A stretch of 32,787 bases of DNA from Candidatus Woesearchaeota archaeon (GTDB lineage: Archaea; Nanoarchaeota; Nanoarchaeia; Woesearchaeales; JAGVZT01), in contig JAFCGF010000020.1 in the NCBI GenBank assembly GCA_017608295.1, forward strand, positions 1 through 32,787, read 5' to 3'. The position numbers were made by a program, and so were the translations under genes. Numbering within the stretch: position 1 is the stretch's first letter; each line of letters begins with the position of its first letter. The notes under the pieces were generated by a model. The model was given only the letters and a program-made list of their open reading frames with translations. It did not search any database and was not told where the DNA came from. This document shows, in pieces, positions 21,792-30,202 of the stretch.

Positions 21792-23165
21792 ATGTCGAAA
21801 AAGGGGAACCTGCTTATTGTAGAGGACAACAAAGAGATACTGGAGGCACTTGAGCTATTCCTCGAAGATGAATTCAGTCTGGTTACCGGATTGAAAACAC
21901 CTAATTTGATTGTCAGTTCGCTGAAGAGTAAGGCATACGATCTGGTGTTGCTGGATATGAACTTTTCTGCCGGAGTGGTCACAGGGAACGAAGGACTGTA
22001 CTGGCTGAACGAGATACTGAAAGTGGATTCGTCACTCAGCATCATCATGATGACTGCCTATGGAGATGTAGATCTGGCCGTAAAAGCCATGAAGATTGGT
22101 GCAGTTGACTTTATAATCAAGCCATGGGATAATGACAAATTGCTCGCCACCCTCAGAACCGCGTTGAAATTACGGGAGTCTAACAGGGAGATGAAGAATT
22201 TGAACAATCGCGAGGATGATCAGGCAGCAGAATCTGACCAGAAATATTCGGAAATAATTTTTCAGTGTCCGCAGATGAGCCGCGTGATGGAGGTTGTCAG
22301 GAAAGTCAGTAAAACCGATGTCAATATCCTGATTACAGGGGAAAACGGAACAGGGAAAGGTTTAATCGCCAGAGAGATACATATGCGATCATCCCGGTCA
22401 AAGAAGGCGATGATCACCGTAGATATGGCTTCCATTCCGTTGACTCTTTTTGAGAGTGAAATGTTCGGACATAAAAAAGGTGCTTTTACAGATGCCAAGC
22501 AGGACCGGATCGGAAGGTTTGAGACCGCTTCGGGCGGAACATTGTTTCTTGATGAGATAGGTAACCTCTCCATGAATATGCAGGCAAAGGTCATGAATGT
22601 CCTTCAGGAACGGCGTATTATTCCATTGGGATCCAACAAGATGGTTCCCATTGACATTCGCCTGATCTGTGCCACCAATAAAAACCTGGATAAATTGGTG
22701 ATAGAGGGATTGTTCCGCCAGGATTTGCTCTTCCGGGTCAACACCATCCAGATTGACCTTCCGCCGCTTCGTGAACGGGAAGATGATATTGAGCTGATGG
22801 CAAACCATTTTCTTGACCAATATGCCACCAAATACGGCAGGGGGAAATTTATCTTTTCAAATGATGCTCTGATGGCAATGAGATCATATGTCTGGCCGGG
22901 GAATATCCGGGAACTTGAACACTCTGTGGAGAAGGCGGTTATTCTTGCTGAAGACAATACAGTGAAGTCTCAGGATCTGGATCTGAAAATGATGCCCGGA
23001 CAGATCATGCCTCAGGAAGGTTTGGATGGCTCATACGGGGATTATGAGAAGGAGATCATCCGGAAAACCTTGCTCCGCCATATGGGGAATATGACCAGCG
23101 CCGCCCGGGAATTGGGGGTCACCAGGCAGACGATCTACAACAAAATGAAGCGGTATGGTCTCTAA
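21792..23165 (+). CDS. Sigma-54-dependent response regulator (NtrC family)
   Basis: A 457-aa three-domain regulator. Receiver residues 5-125 with phospho-acceptor Asp55 (YDLVLLDMNF), acidic ED at 11-12, Thr in MMTAYGDVD and Lys110 in FIIKPWD. AAA+ domain about 155-390: Walker A GENGTGKG (183-190), GHKKGAFTDAK with the sigma-54 contact loop GAFTDA (230-235; the usual form is GAFTGA), Walker B LFLDEIG (251-257), arginine fingers near FRQDLLFRVN, and sensor WPGNIREL. C-terminal Fis-type helix-turn-helix about 433-457 (TSAARELGVTRQTIYNKMKR). It should bind enhancer sites and activate sigma-54 polymerase when phosphorylated. The kinase gene overlaps its last 11 nt, so they act as a pair. Confidence 0.95.
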   Translation: MSKKGNLLIVEDNKEILEALELFLEDEFSLVTGLKTPNLIVSSLKSKAYDLVLLDMNFSAGVVTGNEGLYWLNEILKVDSSLSIIMMTAYGDVDLAVKAMKIGAVDFIIKPWDNDKLLATLRTALKLRESNREMKNLNNREDDQAAESDQKYSEIIFQCPQMSRVMEVVRKVSKTDVNILITGENGTGKGLIAREIHMRSSRSKKAMITVDMASIPLTLFESEMFGHKKGAFTDAKQDRIGRFETASGGTLFLDEIGNLSMNMQAKVMNVLQERRIIPLGSNKMVPIDIRLICATNKNLDKLVIEGLFRQDLLFRVNTIQIDLPPLREREDDIELMANHFLDQYATKYGRGKFIFSNDALMAMRSYVWPGNIRELEHSVEKAVILAEDNTVKSQDLDLKMMPGQIMPQEGLDGSYGDYEKEIIRKTLLRHMGNMTSAARELGVTRQTIYNKMKRYGL

Positions 23166-24504
23166 GAGATACTTCTTTAACCTGATCATTCGTCTTGTAC
23201 TTATCTCACTGACCTGTTTCCTTTTGTGCCTTTCGTTCTTCCTCTATCCTAACTATTCGGTTATCATCATTCTTTCAGCGCTTTTTATTTTTCAGGTGGT
23301 GATACTTGTAAGGTATCTTAACGGAGTCAACAAGAAGCTTGAAAATTTCTTCCTGTTCTATCTGAGTGGGGATGTCGCCTCATCTAATATACAGCGGGAA
23401 AAGAGAGATGAATTCAGCCCGTTGTATACGTATTTTGACATGATCAATAAAAAATTGGAGGGGGAAAGGTTAAAGAACGAGATCCAGAACAACTACTTTA
23501 AAACCATTGTCGATGAAACTGCAGTGGGACTGATCTCCTTCAAGGCTGACGGCTCAGTTGAATTATTCAATGAAGCGGCAAAAAAGATCTTCGGGATCCA
23601 GGTGTTGCGTAACCTCAAAAAGCTGAATAACATCAAAGAGGGTTTCAGTGATATGCTGATCAACATGGCATCAAACGACCGGAAGCTGATCTCATTCATC
23701 TCCGACGGGGAGCTGAATCAGCTGGCAACCAAGAAGGTTAAATTCCGGACGATGAATGTAGAGTTGCACCTGGTTTCATTCCAGAACATCAAGCCGGAAC
23801 TGGAAGAGAAAGAGATTGAATCGTGGCAGCGCCTGATCCGCGTGTTGACTCACGAGATCATGAACTCCATGACCCCGATCGTAACCCTGGTTGGAACCAT
23901 CATGAATAAACTGAGGCGCAAGGATAAGCCTGAATTGATAAAACCGCAGGAGATAACTCCTGAGATCGTCCGGAAAACTGTCAGAGGACTTGACCTGATT
24001 GATTCCCGGGGGAAAGGTCTCATCCATTTTGTGCAAAATTACCGGAGCATCACCCAGTTGCCAAAACCCGAATTTCAGATCGTGAATGTCGGAGAGTTGT
24101 TTCAACGGGTAAAGCAACTTTTTGAAGCAGCGATTGAAAGTAATGGTCTTGAGCTAAAGGTCACCTGTCATCGCTCCTTGTTCATGAATGTGGATGGAAA
24201 GTTACTGGAACAGGTATTGATCAACCTGACAAAAAACGCGATGGAAGCTTTTGAGGATACGCAATATCCGGTGGTTGAGCTCAGCGCACATTCAGTCCAG
24301 GATCAGATGGTGTTGCAGGTTTCTGATAACGGAAAGGGAATCCCTGCCGACCTGATGGAAGATGTGTTTGTCCCGTTTTTTACAACCAAACAGAAGGGCT
24401 CCGGGATCGGGCTCAGCCTTTCACGGCAGATCATCCGTCTTCACGGAGGTAGCATGACGATACAGTCATCACCCGGCAATACTGTGATTACAATCAGGAT
24501 TTAG
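23155..24504 (+). CDS. Membrane sensor histidine kinase, partner of the sigma-54 regulator
   Basis: A 449-aa kinase. Two membrane helices in residues 8-31 and 35-54 are separated by only a few residues, so no large periplasmic sensor exists; the signal is probably sensed in the membrane or cytoplasm. A PAS-like domain follows (about 112-210, ETAVGLISFKADGSVELFNE). The phospho-acceptor is His233 in RVLTHEIMNSMTPI; the catalytic ATPase has the N box NLTKNAMEAFED, G1 DNGKGIP and G2 GSGIGLSLSRQI, and ends soon after GGSMTIQSS. The architecture is like NtrY-type kinases reported with sigma-54 regulators in Bacteroidota. The start ATG 23155 lies inside the regulator gene (overlap of 11 nt). Confidence 0.95.
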   Translation: MVSKRYFFNLIIRLVLISLTCFLLCLSFFLYPNYSVIIILSALFIFQVVILVRYLNGVNKKLENFFLFYLSGDVASSNIQREKRDEFSPLYTYFDMINKKLEGERLKNEIQNNYFKTIVDETAVGLISFKADGSVELFNEAAKKIFGIQVLRNLKKLNNIKEGFSDMLINMASNDRKLISFISDGELNQLATKKVKFRTMNVELHLVSFQNIKPELEEKEIESWQRLIRVLTHEIMNSMTPIVTLVGTIMNKLRRKDKPELIKPQEITPEIVRKTVRGLDLIDSRGKGLIHFVQNYRSITQLPKPEFQIVNVGELFQRVKQLFEAAIESNGLELKVTCHRSLFMNVDGKLLEQVLINLTKNAMEAFEDTQYPVVELSAHSVQDQMVLQVSDNGKGIPADLMEDVFVPFFTTKQKGSGIGLSLSRQIIRLHGGSMTIQSSPGNTVITIRI

Positions 24505-24561
24505 GGGTAACCGCGAAGCGGGATTTAGTGCTAATTTAGCGGCATGACAATTTAATTAAGG

Positions 24562-26064
24562 CTATCTCATTTCGGCGCTTCTTCCGTAAAGCACTGTTAT
24601 TCTATCCAATTTCCCAGCCAGCTCTTCTGAAAGATCCTTCTCCTTTGCTCGCCACCGCCAGTTGTTCACGGTGGTTCCCGGAACATTCATCCGTCCGGTA
24701 CCGTCAAGCCCCAGCAGATCCTGCATGGGAACGATGGCTGTATTCGCCACGGAAGACCAGGCCAGGCGGATCATCTTCCAATGGATCTCATCGCCGGAAC
24801 TGTTCAGGTACTCGAGTAAATATTTACGGTCGTCGTCGCTGGCAGATTCAAACCATCCAACGATCGTGTCATTATCATGAGTACCGGTGTAAACAACACA
24901 ATTCTTTATATAGGTATAAGGAATGTAGTTATTCGTTTCAGACGAGTCAAATGCAAAACTCAGGATCTTCATGCCGGGAAAGTTAAACTCCTCGCGAAGC
25001 TTATCCACGGCCGGTGTGATTACACCCAGATCTTCAGCGATGAAAGGAATAGAGCCAAATTTTTCTGTCAGATAGGTAAAAAAATCTTTCCCGGGCCCCT
25101 CAATCCACTCGCCATTTCTCGCTGTTGTTTCCGTTGCGGGAACAGCCCAGTAGGCTTCAAACCCCCTGAAATGATCGATCCGGATTATGTCGAAGAGATT
25201 CAGGTTGGTCTCGATGCGTTCAGCCCACCAACGGAAAACGTCATCCCTGTTCTCTTTCCACCGGAATAACGGGTTGCCCCAGAGCTGGCCGTCTTCACTG
25301 AAATAATCGGGTGGAACGCCTCCGACCCGTTGCGGATTCATATCGGAGTCAAACTCAAAGATCGTTGGATTTGCCCAGGTGTCAGCGCTGTCGAGCGCCA
25401 CATAGATCGGGAGGTCACCAATGATCCGGATCGATTTTTTATGAGCATAGGATTTAAGAGAAAAATAGTGTTTGAAGAAGAGGTACTGAAGGAATTTATG
25501 GTATTCAATCTCCTCTCTCAAGAGGCGTTGGAAATGGGTCATGGCTTCAGGATCCCGTTCCCTTATCTTTTTTTCCCACAGGTTCCAGGGCTTCCCGTCG
25601 AAATGACTTTTGATCGCTTGAAAAAGCGCATAATCATTCAGCCACCGGTAGTTCTCTTTAACGAAATTCCTGTATCGTAATTTGACAGTCGGGTCCTGAT
25701 TTCCGGCAAACCTCCGATACGCTTTCTCCAGCAAAGATTTCCGGAATTCCTGAACCCGTTCAAAGTCAACCCGATCCTGATCGAAGTCGGGTGACTGCAA
25801 CAACTCTGTCCGGTCCAGCCATCTCTCTCTAACCAGCTCTTCAAGGTCGATCAGGTTTGGATTACCGGCATGAGCTGAAAAGCATTGATAGGGGGAGTCA
25901 GCAAACCCCGTTGGACCCAACGGTAGAAGCTGCCAATACCGCTGTTTGGCTTTGGATAGGAAGTCAACAAAGTCTCTTGCATTCTGCCCCAACGTTCCGA
26001 TACCATATTTCCCCGGCAACGATGTCGGATGAAGTAGTACTCCACAGGCTCTTTCTGAAATCAT
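24562..26064 (-). CDS. malQ: 4-alpha-glucanotransferase (amylomaltase, GH77)
   Basis: A 500-aa enzyme of the bacterial amylomaltase length. It moves alpha-1,4-glucan segments between maltodextrins or onto glucose, in the cytoplasm. Motifs: GVLLHPTSLPGKYGIGTLG at the N-terminus, WQLLPLGPTGFADSPYQ for substrate binding, nucleophile Asp297 (IIRIDHFRGFEAYW), acid/base Glu344 (FIAEDLGVITP) and Asp397 (YTGTHDNDTIVGWF). These positions agree well with Thermus amylomaltase numbering. The C-terminus is complete (VNNWRWRAKEKDLSEELAGK). It is the last gene of a minus-strand series with glgB; the upstream T9SS gene ends 33 nt before its ATG, so a common transcript is likely. Confidence 0.97.
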   Translation of the reverse strand: MISERACGVLLHPTSLPGKYGIGTLGQNARDFVDFLSKAKQRYWQLLPLGPTGFADSPYQCFSAHAGNPNLIDLEELVRERWLDRTELLQSPDFDQDRVDFERVQEFRKSLLEKAYRRFAGNQDPTVKLRYRNFVKENYRWLNDYALFQAIKSHFDGKPWNLWEKKIRERDPEAMTHFQRLLREEIEYHKFLQYLFFKHYFSLKSYAHKKSIRIIGDLPIYVALDSADTWANPTIFEFDSDMNPQRVGGVPPDYFSEDGQLWGNPLFRWKENRDDVFRWWAERIETNLNLFDIIRIDHFRGFEAYWAVPATETTARNGEWIEGPGKDFFTYLTEKFGSIPFIAEDLGVITPAVDKLREEFNFPGMKILSFAFDSSETNNYIPYTYIKNCVVYTGTHDNDTIVGWFESASDDDRKYLLEYLNSSGDEIHWKMIRLAWSSVANTAIVPMQDLLGLDGTGRMNVPGTTVNNWRWRAKEKDLSEELAGKLDRITVLYGRSAEMR

Positions 26065-26097
26065 CGTAAATCAATTCCTGGTCACCAGATCACCCGG

Positions 26098-27696
26098 TCA
26101 CTTTTTAATAAATCGCTGATTAGCAGGAAGCCGATCCTTGCTAAAAGCTTTCAGCAGATACATGCCCGGTGGAAGTGTAGAGATATCAATCTGTGCCCTA
26201 CGCTGGTGAAGCGGAGCCGACCGGAATACTTGCCGGCCGGTAAGAGAATAAATCTCCACCCGTTCGATGGCATACCGGCCTTCACACATGATCTCGTATT
26301 CAGCCGGATTGGGATAGAGCAGTATCCGGTTCTGCGCGAATTCCGGGATGCCGACAGCCCCGATGCGGCCTGTGGTATAAACCTGTGCTGGTTGACCCAG
26401 GGTGTCGTCGCCGTAAGCTGCTACCGGGGTTACCTCAAATACGATGTATTTCCCCAGATCTGCAATACTATCGAGTGTGTAGTTGATCGTCCAGGCGCTG
26501 TCGATCGGAACCAGGGTGGCTCCAATAGAATCTGCCCGGTACCACTTGTACAGGGAGTTCCCTTCAGGGATGCTGCTGAGGTTATGATAGATGTATGAAC
26601 CTGTAAGGATTTGTTTTACCTCAAGGAGGCCCTGTATGAAGAGGTCGGAGACCCAGGGCGGGCCGGGAACAATCGGGCCCACATTATCATACCAGAATTC
26701 GATTGTATTTGGATTGAATGTCGTGTCGTAGGGCTGAATCACATACGATCTTGGATCCTGATCCTGCAACTCTGCCAGCGCCCATGAACCGTTGATCCGG
26801 AATTTGAACTCAAGAGGCGCTCCTCCGATCATGACTGTATCAAACAGTTTTGTTATTTTGTAAAGCCCGCTTTGATAATGGTCGTACAACAGGTCCCAGG
26901 CGCCCCAGTCGTTAAAGTTGGCCGCTACATCCAGGTAATCGGTTGACGGATCAAAATTTCCCAGTGCCTGCTGGATATCCATGTGACATTGAAATGTCAC
27001 CGCTATTTTGCCTGTATCCTGGTTGCTGAAGTATTGAATGACCTCGATAATGGTATCCGGAGGAAGAAATAACCTGGTAGTCCCACCCAGGTTTTCATAG
27101 TCAATAACTGTATCTTTTTCAATCCGGAATAAATATTCATAATAGAGATTGGGATCAAGGTGGTAAGTGATCTCATAGATCTTTGATGATCCTACCTGTT
27201 GCAATGATTCAGGTTGCCATTGGTTCATGTCGCCATCAATCTGTAGTTCGTCAATGCCATGGGAGAAAATATAAAATGGAATGCCAGCAGCGTCGATCCG
27301 GAAGGTAGTTGTGTTGAGGTATTCGTCATTCCACCAGGCAAGGATATCTGTGGTTCCGGGGAGAGCAGTAGCCTCTCTGTTCACGCTTTCGTAGATCGTA
27401 TCGTTGATCCTGAACCGGAAGTGATAGGTGGCACCGGAGTCGAGTCCGGTAAACAGCAGGCCGTTGTAAACGTTATTCGGACTTTTCAGCAGCAACAGAT
27501 CCGGGATGCTCTCATCGAAGTCGACAGAGACCTGCCCGGAATCGGGATCGAATATCCCATCCTGGATTGCTTTCGTCATATTCAGCTCGAAATAGAAATA
27601 GTAGGTGGTATCGTTGATGTTATCAGTAGCATATAACGGGTTGAATACAGCTAGCAATAAAAAAGCGACAACTAATCTGATAAGAATTTTCTGCAT
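26098..27696 (-). CDS. T9SS-sorted surface protein with starch-binding-like modules
   Basis: A 532-aa secreted protein of unknown activity, between glgB and malQ. Signal peptide residues 1-23. Three carbohydrate-binding-like beta modules: about 30-110 (FELNMTKAIQDGIFDPDSGQ), about 130-215 (LQIDGDMNQWQPESL) and about 230-335 (FQCHMDIQQALGNFDPSTDY, DVAANFNDWGAWDLL, LEFKFRINGSWALAEL). The FN-W ... KFRINGSW pattern is that of CBM48/glycogen-binding and SusE-like modules. The last 75 residues (458-532, ILLYPNPAEYEIMCEGRYAI) are a type A T9SS sorting domain, so the protein should be on the outside of the cell. A role in binding or sensing alpha-glucan outside the cell is inferred. The gene starts 27 nt after the glgB stop. 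Confidence 0.8.
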   Translation of the reverse strand: MQKILIRLVVAFLLLAVFNPLYATDNINDTTYYFYFELNMTKAIQDGIFDPDSGQVSVDFDESIPDLLLLKSPNNVYNGLLFTGLDSGATYHFRFRINDTIYESVNREATALPGTTDILAWWNDEYLNTTTFRIDAAGIPFYIFSHGIDELQIDGDMNQWQPESLQQVGSSKIYEITYHLDPNLYYEYLFRIEKDTVIDYENLGGTTRLFLPPDTIIEVIQYFSNQDTGKIAVTFQCHMDIQQALGNFDPSTDYLDVAANFNDWGAWDLLYDHYQSGLYKITKLFDTVMIGGAPLEFKFRINGSWALAELQDQDPRSYVIQPYDTTFNPNTIEFWYDNVGPIVPGPPWVSDLFIQGLLEVKQILTGSYIYHNLSSIPEGNSLYKWYRADSIGATLVPIDSAWTINYTLDSIADLGKYIVFEVTPVAAYGDDTLGQPAQVYTTGRIGAVGIPEFAQNRILLYPNPAEYEIMCEGRYAIERVEIYSLTGRQVFRSAPLHQRRAQIDISTLPPGMYLLKAFSKDRLPANQRFIKK

Positions 27697-27723
27697 AGTT
27701 CCAGGGGTATAGGTCTTGCAAAA

Positions 27724-29745
27724 TTAATAGATTCTTTGAAATACCTGGGCAGTTCGGTTGGTGTTGTATATCGACAGCCGGTTGGCCCTGGTTTCAGGAT
27801 GGAAGAGGGTGGTATGCTTTTTTGTTTCATCAACCCGACCCTGTCCGCCAAACTCCACGTTATCAGTATTCAACACCGAGCGATAGTCTCCGGGCTCAGG
27901 AACCTGAAACTGATAATCGGGGATGGAGTGATCGGGGTGAAAATTAAACACGAAGATGAGTCCCTGTTTTTCAAAGATGATCGTTTTGTTCACATCATCC
28001 ATATTGAGTTGATTTGCAAAGCATTCCAGAAGGATCTCATGAGATTTCAGCAGCTTCACCATCTCCCTGTCAAACAGATCAAGAAACCTGTATTTCAGTT
28101 CCGGGTTTTCCATCAAAGACCACTGCCGGCGTGCATACTTGAAACTCCAGTTATTGCCCTCCCGGGGGAAATCGATCCAGTCGGGGTGGCCAAATTCATT
28201 CCCCATGAAGTTCATATAGGCCTGTCCGCCCAGTGTAGCGGTGATGAGCCGGATCATCTTATGCAGGGCGATCCCGCGGTCGATGGTCACGCTCTGATCC
28301 CGTTTCGCCATCCGGAAGTAGATCTCTGACTGCATCAGGCGGAAAGCGATGGTTTGATCTCCAACCAGCGCCTGGTCATGGGATTCGCAGTAACCAACCG
28401 TATTGACATTGTGTAAGCGGTCATTCAGGATATGCCACATCTCATGGATATCCCACTCTTCGTCTTTTTTCTCTTTGAGTATCCGGATCCAGAAGTCGGG
28501 GATGGCCATCCCCAGCCGGTAGTCGAAGCCGATCCCACCTTCCCTGATGGGACGGCACATTCCAGGCATGCCGCTCACATCTTCTGCGATGGTAACAGCT
28601 TTCGGATTGATCTTATGGGCCAGTGTATTTGCCAGTTGCAGGTAAGTGAGTGCATCCCACTCTATACTCGGGCCAAAAAAACCCTCCAGATTCCATTCAT
28701 CCCTGAATCCGTGGTCAAAATAGATCATGCTGGTGATCCCGTCGAAGCGGAAGCCGTCGAAATGAAACTCCTTCAGCCAGAATTTGATGTTGGAGAGCAG
28801 AAAGCGAAGTACTTCTGTTTTTCCATAGTCGAAGATCTTGGAGTCCCAGTGAGGATGATTTCCCCGCTCTCCCGGATGAAAATACTGGTTGTCGGAACCA
28901 TCAAACTGATTCAATCCTTCCAGCGTATTTTTTGCAGCATGGGAATGGACCAGATCCATGATCACGGCGATCTCCTGCTCATGTGCCTTCCTGATCAGGT
29001 ATTTCAGATCTTCCGGTGTGCCGAACCGGCTGGAAACAGCGAAAAAATTCGTGACATGGTATCCGAATGAGCCGTAATAGGGATGCTCGGCAACAGCCAT
29101 CAATTGGATCGTATTGTAACCGGCATTTTTGATGTATGGCAAAATGTAATCGGCAAACTCCACAAAGGTTCCTACCCCCTCTCTCTCCTGGGCCATCCCG
29201 ACATGGGTTTCATAAATGATCAGTTCCCTCAGTTTGCTGGTGTCGAAGTGATCGCCTTCCCAGTTGAATTTTTTTGGTGGAAGCCATACCTGGCCTGAGT
29301 AATCCAGTGATACCGGATCCTGTACCACCCGGCGAATGTAGGCCGGGATCTTCTCATGCCATCCTGCATCAGAGTGGATCAGCACCTTGATTTTGCTCTG
29401 GTGCATCAACCGGTTTTTATACTCCTCTTCAGGCAGGAATATCTCCCAGACACCATACTTCAGACGGTTCAACCGGTGGGAATAGCGTTGCCAGTCGTTG
29501 AAATCTCCAAAAAGATAGAGGTCCTCGGCATAAGGCGCCCATTCGCGGTAGAACCACCCTTTCCGTTTTTTGTCGTACTGGATCCCGAAGTAGTGATGCC
29601 CGTCGGCAAACCGGACCAGGCTCCCGGCATCGTTTTCAAGCGACGACAACCGTTCCCGGAATCGCTGGTGCCGGTCGTTGATCTCCTGCCCGGCAGGAGC
29701 AAGCCAGGAGTCCTCTTTTGCCAGTTTCAATCGACGTTGCTGCAT
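27724..29745 (-). CDS. glgB: 1,4-alpha-glucan branching enzyme, eukaryotic-type (GH13_8)
   Basis: A 673-aa cytoplasmic enzyme that cuts an alpha-1,4 chain and rejoins it as an alpha-1,6 branch. CBM48 domain about residues 55-155 (GWFYREWAPYAEDLYLFGDF, NDWQRYSHRLNRLKYGVWEI); catalytic barrel about 175-560 with AVAEHPYYGSFGYHVTNFFA, VIMDLVHSHA, nucleophile Asp335 (FHFDGFRFDGITSM), acid/base Glu388 (VTIAEDVSGMPG) and Asp457 (GYCESHDQALVGD); C-terminal all-beta domain to residue 673. The motif order and length match the human/plant-like branching enzymes and not the E. coli type. ATG 29745 (MQQRRLKLAKEDSWLAPAGQ) is preferred over a longer open frame. No glycogen synthase is in the window. Confidence 0.95.
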   Translation of the reverse strand: MQQRRLKLAKEDSWLAPAGQEINDRHQRFRERLSSLENDAGSLVRFADGHHYFGIQYDKKRKGWFYREWAPYAEDLYLFGDFNDWQRYSHRLNRLKYGVWEIFLPEEEYKNRLMHQSKIKVLIHSDAGWHEKIPAYIRRVVQDPVSLDYSGQVWLPPKKFNWEGDHFDTSKLRELIIYETHVGMAQEREGVGTFVEFADYILPYIKNAGYNTIQLMAVAEHPYYGSFGYHVTNFFAVSSRFGTPEDLKYLIRKAHEQEIAVIMDLVHSHAAKNTLEGLNQFDGSDNQYFHPGERGNHPHWDSKIFDYGKTEVLRFLLSNIKFWLKEFHFDGFRFDGITSMIYFDHGFRDEWNLEGFFGPSIEWDALTYLQLANTLAHKINPKAVTIAEDVSGMPGMCRPIREGGIGFDYRLGMAIPDFWIRILKEKKDEEWDIHEMWHILNDRLHNVNTVGYCESHDQALVGDQTIAFRLMQSEIYFRMAKRDQSVTIDRGIALHKMIRLITATLGGQAYMNFMGNEFGHPDWIDFPREGNNWSFKYARRQWSLMENPELKYRFLDLFDREMVKLLKSHEILLECFANQLNMDDVNKTIIFEKQGLIFVFNFHPDHSIPDYQFQVPEPGDYRSVLNTDNVEFGGQGRVDETKKHTTLFHPETRANRLSIYNTNRTAQVFQRIY

Positions 29746-29829
29746 AAAGGATGGTTGGTGCTTGTGGTTACAGCCATTTAACAAAGGTATGAAATATCCA
29801 TACAAATAACAGGAAAATGCGAATGGCAA

Positions 29830-30102
29830 TTACCCGAAGATGATAACTAATGCAATGATGGCAAACACGATCGGGACAAGGATGTAAACCGCTCTCGCAT
29901 CCTGTTTGATATGCTGATCGCACTCGTCGGCTTTCTCTTTCGAAGCCTGGTCGTCTGGCTTATAAGATAATGCCGCTTTGAACTCTATTCGGGCTGACCG
30001 GTATAGCTCGATTTTTGTAAAGTCGATTCCACGCTGAAAATGCTCTTTGTATTTGAGCTCTTCATGCGGAAGATTCTGGTCGTAAAGGGATTTTTCTGCC
30101 AT
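29830..30102 (-). CDS. Small TPR-like protein with C-terminal membrane anchor
   Basis: A 90-aa protein. Residues 15-65 form one or two TPR-like helical hairpins (YKEHFQRGIDFTKIELYRSA, RIEFKAALSYKPDDQASKEK, ADECDQHIK), and residues 71-90 (AVYILVPIVFAIIALVIIFG) form a membrane helix at the very C-terminus, so it is tail-anchored with its TPR part in the cytoplasm. No catalytic function. It lies between DUF3078 and glgB on the same strand: 84 nt before glgB ATG and 100 nt after the DUF3078 stop, a gap filled by two palindromic repeats. A scaffold or docking function for neighbouring proteins is possible but unsupported. Confidence 0.8.
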   Translation of the reverse strand: MAEKSLYDQNLPHEELKYKEHFQRGIDFTKIELYRSARIEFKAALSYKPDDQASKEKADECDQHIKQDARAVYILVPIVFAIIALVIIFG

Positions 30103-30126
30103 ATTACGTTAAGTTTTAAGTGTCAA

Positions 30127-30154
30127 GTAGGGGTGAGGCATACCTCGCCCTTAC
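30127..30154. repeat. GTAGGGG-type palindrome, copy 2
   Basis: GTAGGGGTGAGG (30127-30138) and CCTCGCCCTTAC (30143-30154) pair with two G/T wobbles around CATA. It follows an AAGTGTC heptamer at 30118-30124. Same family as 1385-1417 and 30167-30197. Confidence 0.65.
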
Positions 30155-30166
30155 TGTATTTTTCAG

Positions 30167-30197
30167 GTAGAGGTGAAGCATCATGCCTCGCCCTTAC
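30167..30197. repeat. GTAGGGG-type palindrome, copy 3
   Basis: GTAGAGGTGAAGCATCATGC through CCTCGCCCTTAC (30186-30197) is an imperfect hairpin, and its right half repeats CCTCGCCCTTAC of copy 2 exactly. The two copies stand head to tail 12 nt apart in the gap between the DUF3078 and TPR-like genes, ending 5 nt before the DUF3078 stop codon. Confidence 0.65.
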
Positions 30198-30202
30198 GGT
30201 CA

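Noticed and set aside
24511..24540. CCGC-GAA-GCGG and GCTAATTTAGC hairpins as bidirectional terminator between the kinase and malQ
   Set aside because: Stems are of 4-5 bp, one loop is a single base, and no T-run follows in either direction.
27736..29070. Two long plus-strand frames (197 and 212 codons) inside glgB
   Set aside because: They lie antisense to a gene with all catalytic residues intact and show no domain. GC-rich codon bias on the other strand explains them.
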